Below, one piece after another: positions 63,546 to 64,000 of a stretch of 64,000 bases of DNA. Within the stretch, counting starts at the first letter, position 1. The number at the start of each line of letters is the position of its first letter. The DNA lies in NCBI RefSeq assembly GCF_005862235.1, contig NZ_VCEK01000003.1, positions 511,641-575,640 of the forward strand, in the 5' to 3' direction. Source of the stretch: Saccharomonospora piscinae. GTDB taxonomy: Bacteria; Actinomycetota; Actinomycetes; Mycobacteriales; Pseudonocardiaceae. The notes beneath the pieces were generated by a model. It made no database searches. It saw nothing but the letters and a program-made list of their open reading frames with translations, and was not told the origin of the DNA. The position numbers were made by a program, and so were the translations under genes.

Positions 63546-64000
63546 TCAGTCGCCCTTCTCGCGGAACAGCGTCCCCAGTCCCGGCACGGCAGCGGTGACG
63601 CCCGCGAGGCGCAGACCCTCCCACACCGTCACCTGATTGGCGGTGAGGACGGGCTTGCCGAGGCGTTGCTCCAGCGGGTCGAGCAGCGCGAGCGTGCGCA
63701 TGGCCGTGTCCGGCACGAGCAGGGCGTCGGCGTCGGGCCGGTCGCGGCTGACCACCAGATCCACGACCTCGTCGGTGGACAGCCTGCCGACCTCGGCCGC
63801 GGTGACGATGTCGGCGCTCGACATGCCCACCACCTCCACCCCGCCGCGCCCCAGGAACTCGACGAACAGCTCCGCCACGTCGTCGGGGTAGCTCGCCGCG
63901 ACGGCCACGGTGCGTACGCCCAGCGCCCTGGCAGCGCGGACGAAGGCGAACGACGTGCTCGACGCCGGCAAGCCCGCCGCGGCCGCGGACAGCGACGCCA
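63546..64000 (-). CDS. Asp/Glu racemase/maleate isomerase family protein, cut by window end
   Basis: About 150 C-terminal residues are visible and the frame stays open to the window edge, so the N-terminus with the first catalytic residue is missing. GVRTVAVAASYPDDVAELF, VVGMSSADI and KPVLTANQVTVWEGLRLAG match maleate isomerase/arylmalonate decarboxylase proteins. The second catalytic cysteine, usually SCTxxRTL, reads VPDTAMRTL here, with Asp in its place. That would rule out a standard two-cysteine racemase. It is co-transcribed with the GntR gene. Confidence 0.75.
   Translation of the reverse strand, partial: ASLSAAAAGLPASSTSFAFVRAARALGVRTVAVAASYPDDVAELFVEFLGRGGVEVVGMSSADIVTAAEVGRLSTDEVVDLVVSRDRPDADALLVPDTAMRTLALLDPLEQRLGKPVLTANQVTVWEGLRLAGVTAAVPGLGTLFREKGD

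Overview
The window is high-GC actinobacterial chromosome. Nearly all codons end in G or C, GTG starts are frequent, and 1- to 4-base ATGA/GTGA overlaps join many genes. The gene families point to Pseudonocardiaceae, probably Saccharomonospora or a close relative: a mycobacterial-type kgd fusion, GAF-ANTAR and STAS regulators, a CtpH/CtpI-like giant P-type ATPase, acyl-CoA carboxylases and paired acyl-CoA dehydrogenases. The genus is inferred from gene content and style, not from a database match. I saw no rRNA, tRNA, CRISPR array or prophage.

Layout. 0.2-7 kb: a STAS/GAF-ANTAR signalling pair, a GNAT, a histidine phosphatase, a sugar epimerase, malic enzyme, a small membrane protein and a BpsA-like aminopropyltransferase. 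7-12.5 kb: a secreted subtilase convergent with the 2-oxoglutarate dehydrogenase fusion kgd. 12.8-18.6 kb: three ABC-transporter genes on the minus strand, including a one-chain heterodimer-type exporter. 18.8-22.2 kb: a probable 6C-type small RNA, alanine dehydrogenase, a hypothetical gene, a TetR regulator and a secreted SGNH esterase. 22.4-27.8 kb: a biotin-dependent acyl-CoA carboxylase, an acyl-CoA dehydrogenase and a GNAT (leucine/branched-chain type), with TetR-type operator sites shared with the TetR promoter. 27.8-32.6 kb: an NTF2-fold gene under a MerR-like promoter, an LLM oxidoreductase divergent from a quinone reductase, and a sodium/solute symporter with a 43-residue partner.

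32.7-40.6 kb holds the most unusual system: a Complex-I-like operon read as nuoA, a degenerate NuoB/NuoD-like fusion gene, then nuoH, J, K, L, M and N. The proton-pumping antiporter-type subunits keep most key charged residues. No NADH module, no NuoC or NuoI, and no iron-sulfur ligands are encoded, and NuoH has lost its conserved acidic quinone loop.

41-49 kb: a secreted four-cysteine protein, then a beta-oxidation locus with two paired acyl-CoA dehydrogenases, a tandem-domain TetR, and fadA-fadB read divergently. 49-54 kb: a ThDP enzyme, then a scar region with an internally deleted IS5-type element, a frameshifted NRPS thioesterase remnant, an MFS exporter and a 204-bp MITE-like element. 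54-64 kb: a divergent catabolic cluster (DUF3830 and aminotransferase on one side; semialdehyde dehydrogenase and tartrate/malate-type dehydrogenase on the other), the giant P-type ATPase, a GntR/FCD regulator and an Asp/Glu-racemase-family gene cut by the window end.

A family of 21-bp repeat units occurs at five intergenic places (22.3, 30.4, 40.8, 41.6 and 49.0 kb), as tandem arrays or as 30-bp hairpins with a conserved loop. No feature type I know explains it.
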